64,000 nucleotides of DNA. Source: an uncultured Parabacteroides sp. (GTDB taxonomy: Bacteria > Bacteroidota > Bacteroidia > Bacteroidales > Tannerellaceae). Of the stretch, positions 35,417-44,952 are shown piece after piece. The stretch is taken from contig CALUZR010000001.1 of the NCBI GenBank assembly GCA_944325335.1, positions 62,001 to 126,000 on the forward strand, in the 5' to 3' direction. A program made the translations under genes and the position numbers. Below the pieces are notes generated by a model. It had not been told where the DNA came from, ran no database searches, and was given only the letters and a program-made list of their open reading frames with translations. Positions within the stretch are counted from its first letter, which is position 1, and every line of letters begins with the position of its first letter.

Positions 35417-37756
35417 ATGAATATAATTAGTAATTGGAAGACTTACCTCAAGTTCCTCAGCCGGAACAAAGGTTATACGGCGATCGACCTCTTTGGACTC
35501 TCCGTATCACTTATGTTTGTATTATTAATCGGTGTCTATACTTGGCAGGAGTTCTCTACGGACCGATTCCATGAGAATAAAGACCGGATTTATATTGTAG
35601 GGACCAACTCGGTAGAGAACGGGTATAGCATGGCACCACGTCTGGAGGCACGTTACCCAGAAATCGAGAAGACGTGCCGCATCGTCGACGTAGGATATGG
35701 TTCTCAACTGGGCGTAAAGGGAGATAACCGCAGTGTGAATGCCAACCTATTGTGTGCAGACTCCACCTTCTTCGATTTCTTCTCGTTCCGTTTGCTGCAA
35801 GGAGACCCGAAGCAAGTATTGGTTGCATCGTCGAACGCGGTGGTGAGCCAAAGCTTCGCCCGCAAACTGTATGGGACGGAAGATGTGGTCGGGCGTTCGT
35901 TGGCAGTAGATACATTCCGTTACGTGATTAGCGGCGTGATGGAAAACCTCCACACGACCAGCCTCCCGAAAGCTGACGTCATCCTTTCTATCAAAGAAGC
36001 GCCTAACTACAATTGGAGCTTATCGTTTGGAAATGGATTAGCAAATATGGCAGGAGCGGTCACGTTCGTCTTAACACATAAAGAGACCGACTTCCGCCAA
36101 CGCGCCGACGATGTGTTGGCTTGGTATAAGACCTTCTTCTGGCCCTACGAACAGGGAACTGCCAAAGACATGCGCATCGAGAAGCTGACTGACTTCTACT
36201 TCTCCGGATGGAACAGCTACATGCTCCATGGCGGCGACAAACGCTTCGTACTTATTTTAATGTCAGTCGGCATCGTGATATTGCTCTTTGCCATGCTTAA
36301 TTACATCAACCTAACCGTAGCACAAGCGGGATTTCGAGCGAAAGAGATGGCAACACGGCGTTTGTTGGGCTCAAGCCGCTCTGAACTCTTTTGGCGGTTG
36401 ATGTCTGAATCTGTCTTAATGTGTACGATGGCGATGTTGTTGGCTATCTTCTTTTCCTTCTACTTCGCACCCCTTGCCAATGATTTGCTTCGGACGCAAT
36501 TAGACCTTTCGGTCTTGGCTTCACCTATCACTATCGGAGCTATTATACTCTTTATTGTACTTTTGGGGTGTATTTCAGGTTGGCTTCCAGCTTCTGTTAT
36601 TTCGAAAGTGCAACCCATTGATGTCGTACGCGGCACATTTCGCACCAAAACAAAGATGACCTATAGCAAAGTCTTCATCACGTTCCAGAACTTTATTACC
36701 ATCGTGATGCTAACCTGTTCGTTGGTCATGATTCTTCAAATCAACCATCTAATAAAAGCACCATTAGGATATAACACGAAGAGCCTCTACGTAGCCGAAC
36801 TGAGATTGTCGAACCAAAGCAACGCACAGGCATTTGTCAACCAAGTGAGCGCATTAGGTGGCGTTTCGCGAGTAGGAAAGGCGATGCAAGTCCCCTTCTA
36901 TAGTAATTACAACAACACAACAGTGTATGAAGATGGTGGCGTCCAGCACAACATCAGTTTCCAAATGTACCACATGGACCGCACTACCTTCGATATATTA
37001 GGACTCCACATGAAGCAGGACAACCACTTGGCCGACCCGAAATACTACCTGAACGAAGCAGCCATGCGCGAGATGAACCTCCCGATAAATGCTCCCAGTG
37101 CGAATATCGGAGGAGAAAACATCTCCATCGCCGGCGTTATCTCCGATTTCCACGAAGGGAATGTCTTGTCGAAAGTCTCTCCCGTCATGCTCCATTTCAT
37201 GAAACCGGAAGATTACGTCGGTGTGGCTTTGGTGGAAATCCAGGGAAATCCGTATGAGACAGTAAAAGAAATCGAACAGATATATAGCAACCTGACCGGC
37301 GGCCTACTTCTGCAAGGTAAATTCCTGGACGATACGGTAGAGCAGAGCTTCCAATCCCAAATCCGCCTCGCGAAGATCGTCGGTGTCTTTACATTCGTAG
37401 CCATACTGATCTCCCTGCTCGGTCTCTTGGCGATGTCGACCTATTTCATCCAGCAACGCTCGTTGGAAGTGGCCGTGAGGAAGGTGTTCGGGTCGGACAA
37501 TCGGCAAATCCTTACCCAGTTGGTGAAGACATTCCTGATGTATGTCGTCTTCGCCTTCTTCCTCGCGGTGCCCGTCGCCTACTATTTTATGAGTGATTGG
37601 CTGGCGGATTATAGCTACCGCATCGCGTTGAACCCGTTCATTTTCATAGGAGCTGGCGCGGTTTGCTTGCTGATTTCCTTCCTGACGGTCTTTTATCAAA
37701 GCTGGCACGCGGCGAATGCAAATCCGATTGATAGCTTCCGAAAAGCCAACCAATAG
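35417..37756 (+). CDS. FtsX-type ABC transporter permease, second of a tandem pair
   Basis: A 779-residue permease with the same architecture as its neighbour: helix, periplasmic domain, FtsX block, periplasmic domain, FtsX block. Ends are shared (NWKTYLKFLSRNKGYTAIDL at the start, QQRSLEVAVRKVFGSDNRQ near the end), while the first periplasmic domain (about residues 50-270) diverges, so ligand or partner recognition may differ. It is the last gene of the sigma-54 operon; a large nested palindrome begins five bases after the stop. No ATP-binding subunit is encoded between TolC and here. Confidence 0.93.
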   Translation: MNIISNWKTYLKFLSRNKGYTAIDLFGLSVSLMFVLLIGVYTWQEFSTDRFHENKDRIYIVGTNSVENGYSMAPRLEARYPEIEKTCRIVDVGYGSQLGVKGDNRSVNANLLCADSTFFDFFSFRLLQGDPKQVLVASSNAVVSQSFARKLYGTEDVVGRSLAVDTFRYVISGVMENLHTTSLPKADVILSIKEAPNYNWSLSFGNGLANMAGAVTFVLTHKETDFRQRADDVLAWYKTFFWPYEQGTAKDMRIEKLTDFYFSGWNSYMLHGGDKRFVLILMSVGIVILLFAMLNYINLTVAQAGFRAKEMATRRLLGSSRSELFWRLMSESVLMCTMAMLLAIFFSFYFAPLANDLLRTQLDLSVLASPITIGAIILFIVLLGCISGWLPASVISKVQPIDVVRGTFRTKTKMTYSKVFITFQNFITIVMLTCSLVMILQINHLIKAPLGYNTKSLYVAELRLSNQSNAQAFVNQVSALGGVSRVGKAMQVPFYSNYNNTTVYEDGGVQHNISFQMYHMDRTTFDILGLHMKQDNHLADPKYYLNEAAMREMNLPINAPSANIGGENISIAGVISDFHEGNVLSKVSPVMLHFMKPEDYVGVALVEIQGNPYETVKEIEQIYSNLTGGLLLQGKFLDDTVEQSFQSQIRLAKIVGVFTFVAILISLLGLLAMSTYFIQQRSLEVAVRKVFGSDNRQILTQLVKTFLMYVVFAFFLAVPVAYYFMSDWLADYSYRIALNPFIFIGAGAVCLLISFLTVFYQSWHAANANPIDSFRKANQ

Positions 37757-37760
37757 GGAG

Positions 37761-37902
37761 GAAAACTTTTGTTTCCCGTTATCCTTTCCGCACGTATCGT
37801 CGATGTTTGTACAAATATCGACGATATTTGTTTATCTTTAGACTAAAGATATAGAAATATCGACGATGCGTGTAGAAAAGATAACGAAGAAAGGAAGTTT
37901 TC
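37761..37902. repeat. Nested intergenic palindrome at the end of the efflux operon
   Basis: Outer words GAAAACTT (37761-37768) and AAGTTTTC (37895-37902) and inner CACGTATCGTCGATGTTT (37791-37808) and AAATATCGACGATGCGTG (37855-37872) pair around the core TCTTTAGACTAAAGA. The inner arms and core match those at 27257-27338 before the operon. It may also be the operon terminator. Confidence 0.85.
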
Positions 37903-37957
37903 ACGCCGTCGAAAAGAAGAATCAGAGGCGTATTTCAGACTTTTTTAGGCGAAACCT

Positions 37958-37987
37958 TTTTTACTCTAAGAATTATTCCTAAATTTG
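37958..37987 (+). promoter_or_regulatory. Probable promoter of bamD
   Basis: TAAATTTG at 37980-37987 fits the -7 box; TTT stands at the -33 position with 19-base spacing, one base off TTG. The bamD start is 25 bases beyond. Confidence 0.6.
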
Positions 37988-38012
37988 CACGCTAAACGTA
38001 CAAGTTGATTGG

Positions 38013-38831
38013 ATGAAAAAGATTGTATTATTTTGGATGATGAGTGCGGCTGTCTTGTTTTCCCTCTCTTCTTGTGGAGAATATAACAAGATATTGAAAA
38101 GCACAGACTATGAATTGAAGTATTCCTACGCGAAGAAGTATTTCAACGCAAAGCAATACTCCAAGTCGGCGACGTTGTTGGATGAATTGGTTCCAATCTT
38201 TAAAGGTACGGCCTACGCGGAAGAATCCCTTTATTTGCTTGCCCAAAGTTACTATGGACAAGAGGATTACCAAACGGCCTCCCAGTATTTCGAGAATTAC
38301 TACAAAACGTATCCGAAGGGGGAATACACAGAGCTTTCCCGCTACTATTCGGGTTATGGCCTTTATCTGGATTCGCCTGATCCTAAGCTGGATCAGTCGC
38401 AAACCTACAAGGCCATCGAGCAGTTACAGCTTTACCTCGATTATTACCCGCAGAGCGAACGGGCGCCCGAAGCGCAACGCATCCTTTTCGAATTGCAGGA
38501 AAAGCTGGCATTGAAGGAATTGCTCGCCACGAAGCTCTACTTCAACCTCGGCACGTATATGGGAAACAATTACCTCTCGGCCGTGATTACGGCAGAGAAT
38601 GCGCTGAAGAATTATCCCTATTCCAAATACCGCGAAGAGTTCATGATCATTATGCTCCGTTCGAGATACGAATTGGCGCGGGTGAGTGTGGACGAGAAAT
38701 TGCAAGGGCGTTATCGCGACGTGGTAGACGAGTATTACAACTACACGAACGAATATCCCGAAGGCCAATACCTGAAGGAAGCCCAAAAGTATTTCGAATA
38801 TGCGAACAAACGAATCACAAATACGTATTAA
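38013..38831 (+). CDS. bamD: Outer-membrane assembly lipoprotein BamD
   Basis: A 272-residue lipoprotein (signal peptide to SLSSC, Cys21) made of tetratricopeptide-like helical pairs: YSYAKKYFNAKQYSKSATLL, YLLAQSYYGQEDYQTASQYF and LYLDYYPQSERAPEAQRILF. BamD is the essential partner of BamA in folding beta-barrel proteins into the outer membrane. The run bamD, omega-like subunit, DUF4293, holB fits a housekeeping operon. Confidence 0.93.
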   Translation: MKKIVLFWMMSAAVLFSLSSCGEYNKILKSTDYELKYSYAKKYFNAKQYSKSATLLDELVPIFKGTAYAEESLYLLAQSYYGQEDYQTASQYFENYYKTYPKGEYTELSRYYSGYGLYLDSPDPKLDQSQTYKAIEQLQLYLDYYPQSERAPEAQRILFELQEKLALKELLATKLYFNLGTYMGNNYLSAVITAENALKNYPYSKYREEFMIIMLRSRYELARVSVDEKLQGRYRDVVDEYYNYTNEYPEGQYLKEAQKYFEYANKRITNTY

Positions 38832-38858
38832 ATCGAATTAATAAATAATAAAGAAAGT

Positions 38859-39197
38859 ATGGATTACAGAAAGACAAACGCGCCGTCCAACACGGTCACA
38901 CGCGATTTGATGAAACTCTGCGCCGATACGGGCAATATCTACGAAACGGTAGCTATTATCGCCAAACGTGCGAACCAGATCAGCGTCGAGATGAAGCAAG
39001 ACCTGGAAAAGAAATTGCAGGAGTTCGCTTCGTATAACGATAACTTGGAAGAAGTGTTCGAGAACCGCGAACAGATTGAGATCTCTCGCTACTATGAAAA
39101 GTTGCCGAAGCCAACCCTCATCGCGGCGAAAGAATACGAAGATGGGAAGGTTTACTTCCGCAATCCGGCCAAGGAGAAGAATAACTTCAACAATTAA
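38859..39197 (+). CDS. RNA polymerase omega-like (Rpb6) subunit, Bacteroidetes type
   Basis: A 112-residue protein matching the Bacteroidetes omega/Rpb6-like family: NIYETVAIIAKRANQISVEM corresponds to the conserved segment by which omega clamps the beta-prime subunit. The rest is an acidic helix (KQDLEKKLQEFASYNDNLEE) and a C-terminal tail of charged residues. It follows bamD by 27 bases, probably in one operon. Confidence 0.82.
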   Translation: MDYRKTNAPSNTVTRDLMKLCADTGNIYETVAIIAKRANQISVEMKQDLEKKLQEFASYNDNLEEVFENREQIEISRYYEKLPKPTLIAAKEYEDGKVYFRNPAKEKNNFNN

Positions 39198-39214
39198 ATA
39201 AGTTTTTTGACATA

Positions 39215-39271
39215 GCGGAGGCACGGAGACATAGCGTTTTAGGCTTCTTGTCTTTGTGCCTTCTCTTTTTT
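39215..39271 (+). terminator. Hairpin with T-run after the omega-like gene
   Basis: GCGGAGGCACGGAGACA (39215-39231) and TGTCTTTGTGCCTTCTC (39249-39265) pair imperfectly, followed by TTTTT. Its wording (CACGGAGACA) resembles the inverted repeat at 42100-42178. It may partly terminate transcription before the DUF4293 gene. Confidence 0.6.
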
Positions 39272-39292
39272 ATATAATACATTGATTGCGAT

Positions 39293-39757
39293 ATGATACA
39301 AAGAGTACAGACATTATACTTATTGGCTATTGTCATCTTAATGGTTATCACCCTATTCTCTCCCTTGGCTACGCTGATGATCGGAGAACAAGTCTGCACG
39401 TTTGATGCTACCGGCATCTCGACTACCTTGACCGAAAAGCCGGAATTGCTCTTCCCTACGTGGGGATTGTTTGTCCTTTCGGCGGTGATCGCCTTGATTG
39501 CCATGGTGACGATCTTCCTCTATCGGAAACGTATCCTGCAAATCCGGCTGAGTGTCTTCAACGGGTTGCTGATGATAGGCTTCTATGGCCTGTTCATTTA
39601 TTATATGAGTACGATTGGCGCAGGAGACGAGGAGATGAACTATTCACTCAAGATCGCACTCGGGCTTCCGCTCGTCTGCTTGATATTGGACTATTTGGCC
39701 ATCCGCAATATCGGGGCGGATGAAGTATTGGTACGCTCGTTGGACCGCTTGCGTTAA
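39293..39757 (+). CDS. DUF4293 integral membrane protein
   Basis: A 154-residue inner-membrane protein opening with MIQRVQTLYLLAIVILMVI, the family hallmark, with four hydrophobic segments (about residues 7-27, 55-75, 88-105 and 118-137) and the C-terminal LIRSLDRLR-like tail. Function unknown. It follows the omega-like subunit and precedes holB by 15 bases. Confidence 0.85.
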   Translation: MIQRVQTLYLLAIVILMVITLFSPLATLMIGEQVCTFDATGISTTLTEKPELLFPTWGLFVLSAVIALIAMVTIFLYRKRILQIRLSVFNGLLMIGFYGLFIYYMSTIGAGDEEMNYSLKIALGLPLVCLILDYLAIRNIGADEVLVRSLDRLR

Positions 39758-39772
39758 AAGACGGGAAGAAGG

Positions 39773-40897
39773 ATGTATTTCAGGGACATTATTGGCCAGG
39801 AAGCCATCAAACGGCATTTGATTGAGTCCGCCCGTTCAGGAGTTGTGCCCCATGCGCAACTCTTCACCGAGCGGGGCGGAACGGGTTCGTTTGCCTTGGC
39901 ACTGGCTTATGCCCAATACCTGAATTGCACCGAACGAAGCGAGACGGATGCGTGCGGGCATTGTCCTTCGTGCCTGAAATACGATGCCTTGGCGCATCCC
40001 GACCTCCACTTTGTCTTTCCCATCGTCGCCAAGAAGGAGCGGAAGAAGGAGATTTGTGATGATTACCTTCCCGAATGGCGTGCGTTCCTGCAAGAACATA
40101 CCTATTTCGGATTGGATGAATGGCTCGACGCCATGGAGGCCGGTAATTCGCAAGCCCTAATCTACTCGAAGGAGAGCGACGAGATTGTGCATAAGCTCAG
40201 CCTCAAGATATACGAAGCGGAATACCGCGTCTTGCTGGTCTGGATGCCGGAGAAGCTCCACCCGACGTGCGCCAACAAACTCCTCAAAGTCATCGAAGAG
40301 CCGCCCGCCAAGACCGTCATCCTCATGGTATCGGAAACGCCGGATATGGTATTGGGGACGATCCAATCGCGCGCCCAGCGGCTCAACATCCCCGCCATTC
40401 TGCCCGAAGACATGGCACATGCGCTGGAAACCCGCTTCGGCCTCGTGCCTGAAGACGCGAAATATGTAGCGCATCTGGCGAATGGGAATTTCCTAAAGGC
40501 AGTCGAAGCCATCAGTGTAAACGAGGAAACGCAGTTCTTCCTCGAGCAATTCAAACAGATTATGCGCAATTCGTGGGCAAGGAACGTGAAGGCGATGAAG
40601 GAACAAGCCGACCTGCTCGCCTCTATCGGACGGGAAAAGCAGAAGAACTTCCTCGCCTATTGCCAGCGCCTCGTCCGCGAGAACTTCGTCTATCGTTTCC
40701 AAGCGCCCGAACTCAACTACATGAACCGCGACGAAGCCACGTTTGCCATCCGCTTCTCCCCTTTCGTCAACGAGCGCAACGTCTTCGACCTGATGGAAGA
40801 GCTGGACAAGGCCGAGCAGCACATCACCCAAAACGTCAACCCGAAAATGGTATTCTTCGACTTAGCCCTGAAGATAACCGTCCTCATCAAACGCTAA
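39773..40897 (+). CDS. holB: DNA polymerase III delta' subunit (clamp-loader, Zn-binding)
   Basis: A 374-residue clamp-loader subunit: N-terminal IIGQEAIKRHLIESARSG, a four-Cys zinc module (CTERSETDACGHCPSC), LHPTCANKLLKVIEEPP (the SRC-like region) and the TIQSRAQRLNIP segment. The Walker A position reads ERGGTGSFALA, lacking the Lys-Thr pair, as is usual for delta', which does not bind ATP productively. It acts with DnaX and delta to load the sliding clamp. A 23-bp tandem array begins 13 bases past the stop. Confidence 0.9.
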   Translation: MYFRDIIGQEAIKRHLIESARSGVVPHAQLFTERGGTGSFALALAYAQYLNCTERSETDACGHCPSCLKYDALAHPDLHFVFPIVAKKERKKEICDDYLPEWRAFLQEHTYFGLDEWLDAMEAGNSQALIYSKESDEIVHKLSLKIYEAEYRVLLVWMPEKLHPTCANKLLKVIEEPPAKTVILMVSETPDMVLGTIQSRAQRLNIPAILPEDMAHALETRFGLVPEDAKYVAHLANGNFLKAVEAISVNEETQFFLEQFKQIMRNSWARNVKAMKEQADLLASIGREKQKNFLAYCQRLVRENFVYRFQAPELNYMNRDEATFAIRFSPFVNERNVFDLMEELDKAEQHITQNVNPKMVFFDLALKITVLIKR

Positions 40898-40909
40898 GCT
40901 ACCAGCCAC

Positions 40910-41047
40910 GCGGTAGAAGGTCTGCCCCGAGCGCGGTAGAGATGCTACCACGTACGCGGTAGAGATGCTACCACGTACGCGGTAGAAGGTCTGCCCCGAG
41001 CGCGGTAGAGGTGCTACCACGTACGCGGTAGAGGTCGTGCCGAACGA
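40910..41047. repeat. Six-copy 23-bp tandem array between two convergent genes
   Basis: Exactly six 23-base units begin at 40910, 40933, 40956, 40979, 41002 and 41025 and fill the space up to the stop codon of the leftward gene (41048). Two unit types appear: GCGGTAGAGATGCTACCACG..., which folds as GGTAG...CTACC, and GCGGTAGAAGGTCTGCCCCG.... It occupies the place of a bidirectional terminator but has no T-run. Confidence 0.93.
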
Positions 41048-42070
41048 CTAACGCGACGCATCCGCCGGATAGACGACCCCCAACTGGCGGCGCACCTCGT
41101 CGATGATTTCCATCGTAATCAAGGAATTCGCATGGCTATTGATGGCCGATTCGCGCTTGCCTGCCGCGATCAAATCGAGGAACTCGGCTACTTCATAATA
41201 ATATTCATCGTGCGGAGTGGGCACGGTGAGGTCGACAACCTCAGTCGCTGGTCCTTTTCCCGAAGCTGCTGCGGGGCGCGGATGCCACGTCACCCGGTTG
41301 ATTTGGTTGATGCGGTCCGCCATCAGATTCCCACTTTCCCCCTCTATTTCCGTAGGAAGCGAAGAGTTTGCAATCTTTGAATAAAGGATGGTAGCGTTCA
41401 TGCCTTCGTATGCGAAGTTCACGGCGCCTTGCCCGTCCACACCGCTATGCAGGACAAAGCCCGATGCCTGTATCGCACGTGGACGGCCAAAGAGCACGAC
41501 CATCGGGTAAATCGTATAGATGCCAATGTCCATCATCGCCCCGTTCGAATAGGCCGGGTTAAAGGCATTCAAGACAATGCCTTCCTTAAATTTGTCTTAG
41601 CGCGAAGAGTATTGGCAATAGGCCGAGAAATAACGCCGCACCGTGCCGACCTTCGGCAACGCCTCCCGCAAGGCGAGGAAATTGGGCGTCAACGTAGGCT
41701 TCATCGCCTCCATCAAGGTTACGCCATATTGCTTCGACGCCTCGACCATCTCCCGTGCTTCCCGCGCATTCGAGGCCAAAGGCTTTTCGCACAAGACATG
41801 CTTCCCGTGCTTCATGCAAAGGATGCTCTGCGAGGCGTGCAGGAAATTGGGCGAAGCGATATACACCGCATCGATAAGCGGACTCTTCGCCATCTCTTCC
41901 AACGAAGTAAACGTATGGGGAATCTGGTATTTCGCCGCAAACTCATCCGCCCGCTCTTGGGTGCGGGAATAGACGGCCGCCAATTCGAAGCGTTCGTCTT
42001 CGCGCGCCCCGGCGATGACCCAATCGGTAATGAAATTCGTACCGACGATGCCAAACCTTATCTTTTCCAT
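41048..42070 (-). pseudogene. Gfo/Idh/MocA-family oxidoreductase gene interrupted by one in-frame TAA
   Basis: Read leftward from 42070, the protein starts MEKIRFGIVGTNFITDWVI (NAD-binding fold) and runs through HVLCEKPLASN, the family's catalytic Glu-Lys-Pro segment, to YFSAYCQYSSR. TAA follows at 41599-41597. The same frame then continues without a shift as DKFKEGIVLNAFNPAYSNGA and MDIGIYTIYPMVVLFG to a stop at 41048. Relatives have a Tyr in this spot (YSSRYDKFK), so one base change from TAT or TAC explains the break. The total of about 340 codons is normal for the family. Either a real pseudogene, a strain polymorphism, or a sequencing error. Confidence 0.88.
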
Positions 42071-42099
42071 ATACCTTTATATAATGTAATCATAGAAAA

Positions 42100-42178
42100 A
42101 CACGGAGACACAGAGACACGGAGCTTTTAATTGTTCATTGTTAATTATTAATTGCTCTGCGTCGCTGTGCCTCCGTGT
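42100..42178. repeat. Inverted repeat (25-bp arms) between gcvT and the broken oxidoreductase gene
   Basis: ACACGGAGACACAGAGACAC (from 42100) to 42124 pairs with GCTCTGCGTCGCTGTGCCTC (from 42154) to 42178 at about 21 of 25 positions. The 29-base loop contains TTAATTATTAATT. The wording is related to 39215-39271. Confidence 0.8.
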
Positions 42179-42185
42179 GTAAATC

Positions 42186-43271
42186 TTATTTACGGAATGG
42201 AGCCTTTACGACTTGCGCCTTCAGGTTCCGGTTGCGCACTTGGATGTAAATCTCGGTGCCAACTTTCCAAAGCGGCGTTTGGACATAGCCCATGCCAATG
42301 CCTTTCTTCAAGACGGGAGACATCGTACCCGACGTCACCACACCGATTTGCTTTCCTTCCGCGTCTACAATCGGATAACCATGGCGTGGAATTCCTTTAT
42401 CGACCATCTCGAACGCGCACAATTTGCGGCTCACGCCCTCTTTCTTCTGGCGTTCCAATTCCGCGCGGTTGGTAAAGTTCTTGCCATCGACGAACTTCGT
42501 AATCCAGCCCAGGCCGGCTTCGATGGGCGACGTCGTATCGTCGAGGTCGTTTCCATACAGGCAGAAGCCCATTTCGAGGCGGAGCGTATCGCGCGCACCC
42601 AATCCGATCGGCTTGATGCCTTCCGGCTTTCCTGCTTCGAAGATCGCATTCCAAATGGTCATCGCATCGCTCGGATAGAAGTAAAGTTCGAAGCCGCCCG
42701 CACCTGTATAGCCAGTATTCGAGATGATGACATTTTTGCATCCCGCAAACTCGCCTGTAGTAAAGGCATAATAAGGAATAGAAGCGAGGTCGACCGGCGT
42801 GAGCTTCTGCAATACCTCTTGCGCTTTCGGCCCTTGAATGGCGAGCTGGGCGATGTTGTCAGACGCATTCTCCAACTCGGCGCCCATCGGGTTATGGCTC
42901 ACGCACCAATTCCAGTCCTTTTCGATGTTCGCGGCATTCACCACGAGCATGTATTTCTCCGGCTCGTAATGATAGACGATCAAGTCATCCACGATACCGC
43001 CCTGTTCGTTCGGGAAACACGTATATTGCGCCTTGCCGAGCGGAAGGATGGAAGCGTCGTTGGAAGTAATGGCCTGGATGAAATCCAATGCCTTCGGTCC
43101 TTTTACCCAGAACTCGCCCATGTGCGAGACATCGAACACGCCCACGCCGTTCACTACGGTCATGTGCTCGTCGATGATTCCGGAATATTCAATCGGCATA
43201 TTATAGCCGGCAAATTCGTGCATCTTAGCGCCTAAGGCGATGTGCACGTCGGTAAATGGAGTTGTTTTCAT
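42186..43271 (-). CDS. gcvT: Aminomethyltransferase (glycine cleavage T-protein)
   Basis: A 361-residue T-protein that transfers the aminomethyl carbon from lipoyl-H to tetrahydrofolate, releasing ammonia. Signatures: N-terminal [35 protein letters not shown], then [13 protein letters not shown] and the C-terminal [20 protein letters not shown]. Length is typical. The other glycine-cleavage genes are elsewhere. pepT lies 42 bases upstream in the same direction, so the pair is probably cotranscribed. Confidence 0.96.
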   Translation of the reverse strand: MKTTPFTDVHIALGAKMHEFAGYNMPIEYSGIIDEHMTVVNGVGVFDVSHMGEFWVKGPKALDFIQAITSNDASILPLGKAQYTCFPNEQGGIVDDLIVYHYEPEKYMLVVNAANIEKDWNWCVSHNPMGAELENASDNIAQLAIQGPKAQEVLQKLTPVDLASIPYYAFTTGEFAGCKNVIISNTGYTGAGGFELYFYPSDAMTIWNAIFEAGKPEGIKPIGLGARDTLRLEMGFCLYGNDLDDTTSPIEAGLGWITKFVDGKNFTNRAELERQKKEGVSRKLCAFEMVDKGIPRHGYPIVDAEGKQIGVVTSGTMSPVLKKGIGMGYVQTPLWKVGTEIYIQVRNRNLKAQVVKAPFRK

Positions 43272-43313
43272 TCTTTCACGATTTAGATTGCTATATTATA
43301 TAATGTATATGTC

Positions 43314-44531
43314 TCATGCTTTAGCCGCCAGTTCGGCAATCTTGGCCACGGTCTGCATCGCCTTTTCGAGCGAAGGGACGGGAATGTATTCATACCGTCC
43401 GTGGAAATTATGTCCGCCCGTGAAGAGGTTCGGGCAAGGAAGTCCCATGAACGAAAGCCGCGCGCCGTCCGTTCCGCCTCGGATGGGTTGGATCTTCGGC
43501 GCTACGCCTATCTCCTTCATGGCTTGCGATGCCAGATCCACGATGTGTTGCTTCGGTTCTACTATCTCGCGCATGTTGTAATATTGGTCGCGTACGATGA
43601 GGGTCGTACTATTCGGATGTGCTTCGTTCATACGAGCCACCAAATCGGCCAACAACGCTTTCTTCTCTTCAAACAATGTGCGCGAATGGTCCCGGATAAT
43701 ATAACCCAGCGAAGCCTCTTCGACCGAACCGCCCATATCCACCAGATGGAAGAAACCTTCATACCCATCCGTATGCTCCGGACGAGCTTCGGCGGGAAGC
43801 CATGAAGCGAACTCTACGGCCAGCAGCGCGGCGTTCACCATCTTGTCTTTTGCCGTACCTGGATGCACGTTCAGCCCCTTGAAAAGCACTTGTGCCGAGG
43901 CGGCATTGAAGTTTTCGTATTCCAATTCGCCGATAGCACCTCCATCGACCGTATAAGCCCATTCGCATCCGAACTTGGCCACGTCGAAATGGTCCGCGCC
44001 CTGGCCGATTTCCTCGTCTGGTGTGAACCCGATGCGAATCTTTCCATGCTTGATTTCCGGATGCGCCTTCAGGTATTCCATGGCCGAAACAATCGCTGCC
44101 ACGCCGGCTTTATCGTCTGCACCGAGGAGCGTGGTACCATCCGTCACGACCAACTCCTGCCCTACGTAGTCTGCCATTTCGGGGAACATGGCCGGAGAGA
44201 GGCGGATATCATTTGCCTCGTTCAATACAATATCGCCGCCCTCATAGCGCACGATGCGCGCCTTCACGCCTTCGCCTTTCATGTCGGGCGATGTATCCAA
44301 GTGCGAAATAAAACCGATAGTCGGCACCTTCTCGTCCGTATTGGCGGGAAGCGTAGCCATCACATACGCATGTTCGTCGATGGAAATTTCCTCCAATCCC
44401 AGCGTTTCCAATTCTTTTACCAACGCTTCGGCAAACACTTGTTGCCCAGGCGTGCTGGGCGTCATGCCCGACGTTTCGCTCGATTGCGTAGCGAACGTCA
44501 CGTATCCTAAAAATCGTTCTAATACTGTCAT
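43314..44531 (-). CDS. pepT: Peptidase T (tripeptide aminopeptidase, M20B)
   Basis: A 405-residue zinc aminopeptidase that removes the N-terminal residue from tripeptides in the cytoplasm. Metal and active-site motifs of M20[13 protein letters not shown] (His, Asp), [13 protein letters not shown] (bridging Asp), [16 protein letters not shown] (Glu pair), [11 protein letters not shown] and the late [17 protein letters not shown] (His). Length is standard. gcvT follows after 42 bases. Confidence 0.97.
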   Translation of the reverse strand: MTVLERFLGYVTFATQSSETSGMTPSTPGQQVFAEALVKELETLGLEEISIDEHAYVMATLPANTDEKVPTIGFISHLDTSPDMKGEGVKARIVRYEGGDIVLNEANDIRLSPAMFPEMADYVGQELVVTDGTTLLGADDKAGVAAIVSAMEYLKAHPEIKHGKIRIGFTPDEEIGQGADHFDVAKFGCEWAYTVDGGAIGELEYENFNAASAQVLFKGLNVHPGTAKDKMVNAALLAVEFASWLPAEARPEHTDGYEGFFHLVDMGGSVEEASLGYIIRDHSRTLFEEKKALLADLVARMNEAHPNSTTLIVRDQYYNMREIVEPKQHIVDLASQAMKEIGVAPKIQPIRGGTDGARLSFMGLPCPNLFTGGHNFHGRYEYIPVPSLEKAMQTVAKIAELAAKA

Positions 44532-44673
44532 ATTGTTAGATTTATAATTTATACCCTATCTAAGGAGCGATAAAATTAGACAAAGGAAACGAGATATACA
44601 AATCACTTTGGAAAAATATAGTTATAAAACTTCGAAACATACGAGAAAAAGTCTGCGACGTGCCGTTTGATTC

Positions 44674-44780
44674 TCTATCTTTAGCCTAAAGATATATATC
44701 TGCAACCTAAAGATACATATCTGCAGCCTAAAGATACATATCTGCAGCCTAAAGATACATATCTTTAACCTAAAGATAGA
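44674..44780. repeat. Tandem array of a 21-bp unit, related to the one at 1524-1671
   Basis: TCTATCTTTAG at the left and CTAAAGATAGA at the right close an array of about four copies of CCTAAAGATACATATCTGCAG with one-base changes. The same unit is found between 1565 and 1630. It lies about 140 bases upstream of the start of pepT, in the divergent spacer. Confidence 0.9.
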
Positions 44781-44952
44781 CTTTTATCCGTAGCATCTCT
44801 GTTTTTTCCCTGCCGGGTTTCCCGTTTTTCGCCCCAGCTATCCACCATTTTCCCCTACCCGTTTTTAACCCGAACCCACGCTAAATAAGACGGGAAAGCA
44901 TATCGAATGCCCCAAAAGGGAAATTGCCTCAAAATTGTTTAATAAATTTTCT

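Noticed and set aside
40910..41047. A CRISPR array
   Set aside because: Units are contiguous and palindromic with no unique spacers, and no cas genes are present.
43272..43313. A glycine riboswitch before gcvT
   Set aside because: Only 42 bases separate the genes, too short for the aptamer, and no such fold was recognised.
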